Source of the DNA: CAYRWK01 sp964427965
GTDB lineage: Bacteria; Patescibacteriota; WWE3; UBA101185; UBA10185
Direction: 5' to 3'
Assembly: GCA_964427965.1 (NCBI GenBank)
Contig: CAYRWK010000006.1
Span: forward strand, 1 to 23,979
DNA length: 23,979 bases
Part shown: piece after piece, positions 23,838 through 23,979 of the stretch
How positions within the stretch are numbered: the first letter of the stretch is position 1
Layout: every line of letters begins with the position of its first letter
The notes under the pieces: generated by a model
The model's database searches: none
What the model saw: only the letters and a program-made list of their open reading frames with translations
Told to the model about the DNA's origin: nothing
Made by a program: the position numbers and the translations under genes

Positions 23838-23979
23838 TTATTTCCAAGTGAAGGCCTTTTGTGCCCAATATAACAACGCTCTTGTGTCTACAAACCTATC
23901 CCTGCTTCCCATGACAATAATTATCAAATCTTTATCGCTATCCTTGTATTCATATATCAGCACTTCTCCCGCTTCTGCG
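23838..23979 (-). CDS. C-terminal end of a D-Ala-D-Ala carboxypeptidase (peptidase S11), partial
   Basis: On the reverse strand 46 codons run from the window edge to a TAA at 23838-23840. They read D-L-I-I-I-V-M-G-S-R-D-R-F-V-D-T-R-A-L-L-Y-W-A, followed by a short aromatic/basic end. This matches the last block of the S11 penicillin-binding-protein-5 family catalytic domain (V-x-x-G-S-x-x-R-F-x-D-x-x-x-L-L-x-W). Those enzymes trim the terminal D-Ala of peptidoglycan stem peptides outside the membrane. The catalytic S-x-x-K is beyond the window. The product ends right after the domain, without a long C-terminal anchor. Confidence 0.75.
   Translation of the reverse strand, partial: AEAGEVLIYEYKDSDKDLIIIVMGSRDRFVDTRALLYWAQKAFTWK

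Noticed and set aside
1..23979. tRNA genes, CRISPR arrays, tandem repeats or mobile elements
   Set aside because: The gaps between genes are nearly all under 170 bases and were read for cloverleaf ends, repeated spacers and transposase motifs; nothing convincing was found.

Overview
The window is an AT-rich, tightly packed bacterial chromosome segment of about 24 kb built around the replication origin. UGA is used as a stop codon (for example at the ends of the genes closing at 2608, 7407 and 10680), so the code is the standard bacterial one. The combination of a PilM/FtsA-like ATPase next to a membrane-anchored baseplate-J-like protein, shortened housekeeping enzymes (a prolyl-tRNA synthetase without its editing insertion, a 381-residue glucose-6-phosphate isomerase, a MurT without zinc ribbon) and almost no intergenic space suggests a member of the Candidate Phyla Radiation (Patescibacteria), perhaps of the Microgenomates/Katanobacteria side. 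That placement is inference from gene style, not from a marker tree.

Left part (1-4467): the end of a PilM/FtsA-like actin-fold gene, a bitopic protein with a baseplate-J-like exterior, and ruvX form one plus-strand unit. A small six-cysteine secreted protein lies tail-to-tail with it on the minus strand, and a HAD phosphatase is divergent from that one. Origin (4468-6243): dnaA with an upstream DnaA box, followed by a 309-bp gene-free region with clustered DnaA boxes, a DnaA-trio-like tract and an AT-rich palindrome. Strand composition switches from C-rich to G-rich on the plus strand across this region, which supports it as oriC.

Envelope operon (6244-10680): murT, gatD, an O-antigen-ligase-like membrane protein and a solute-binding lipoprotein follow one another with 4-base start/stop overlaps. 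They would amidate the D-Glu of lipid II and handle a surface glycopolymer. tsaD follows, with its own promoter overlapping the stop codon of the lipoprotein gene.

Right part (11718-23979): proS (minus), an unrecognised 160-residue protein (plus), comF-type phosphoribosyltransferase (minus), a methyltransferase resembling the ArmA/Rmt 16S rRNA m7G1405 enzymes (plus), pgi (plus), then an informational block on the minus strand read gltX, recA-recX, dnaG-rpoD. The window ends with a divergent membrane-anchored protein of unknown function and the C-terminus of a D-alanyl-D-alanine carboxypeptidase (minus).

No rRNA, tRNA, CRISPR array, insertion sequence or convincing intrinsic terminator was seen. 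A recurrent pattern is an extended -10 element (TGN-TANNNT-like) ending only 6-9 bases before the start codon, which predicts leaderless transcripts for several unit-leading genes. The sigma factor encoded here keeps the His and Glu that read the TG of such promoters.
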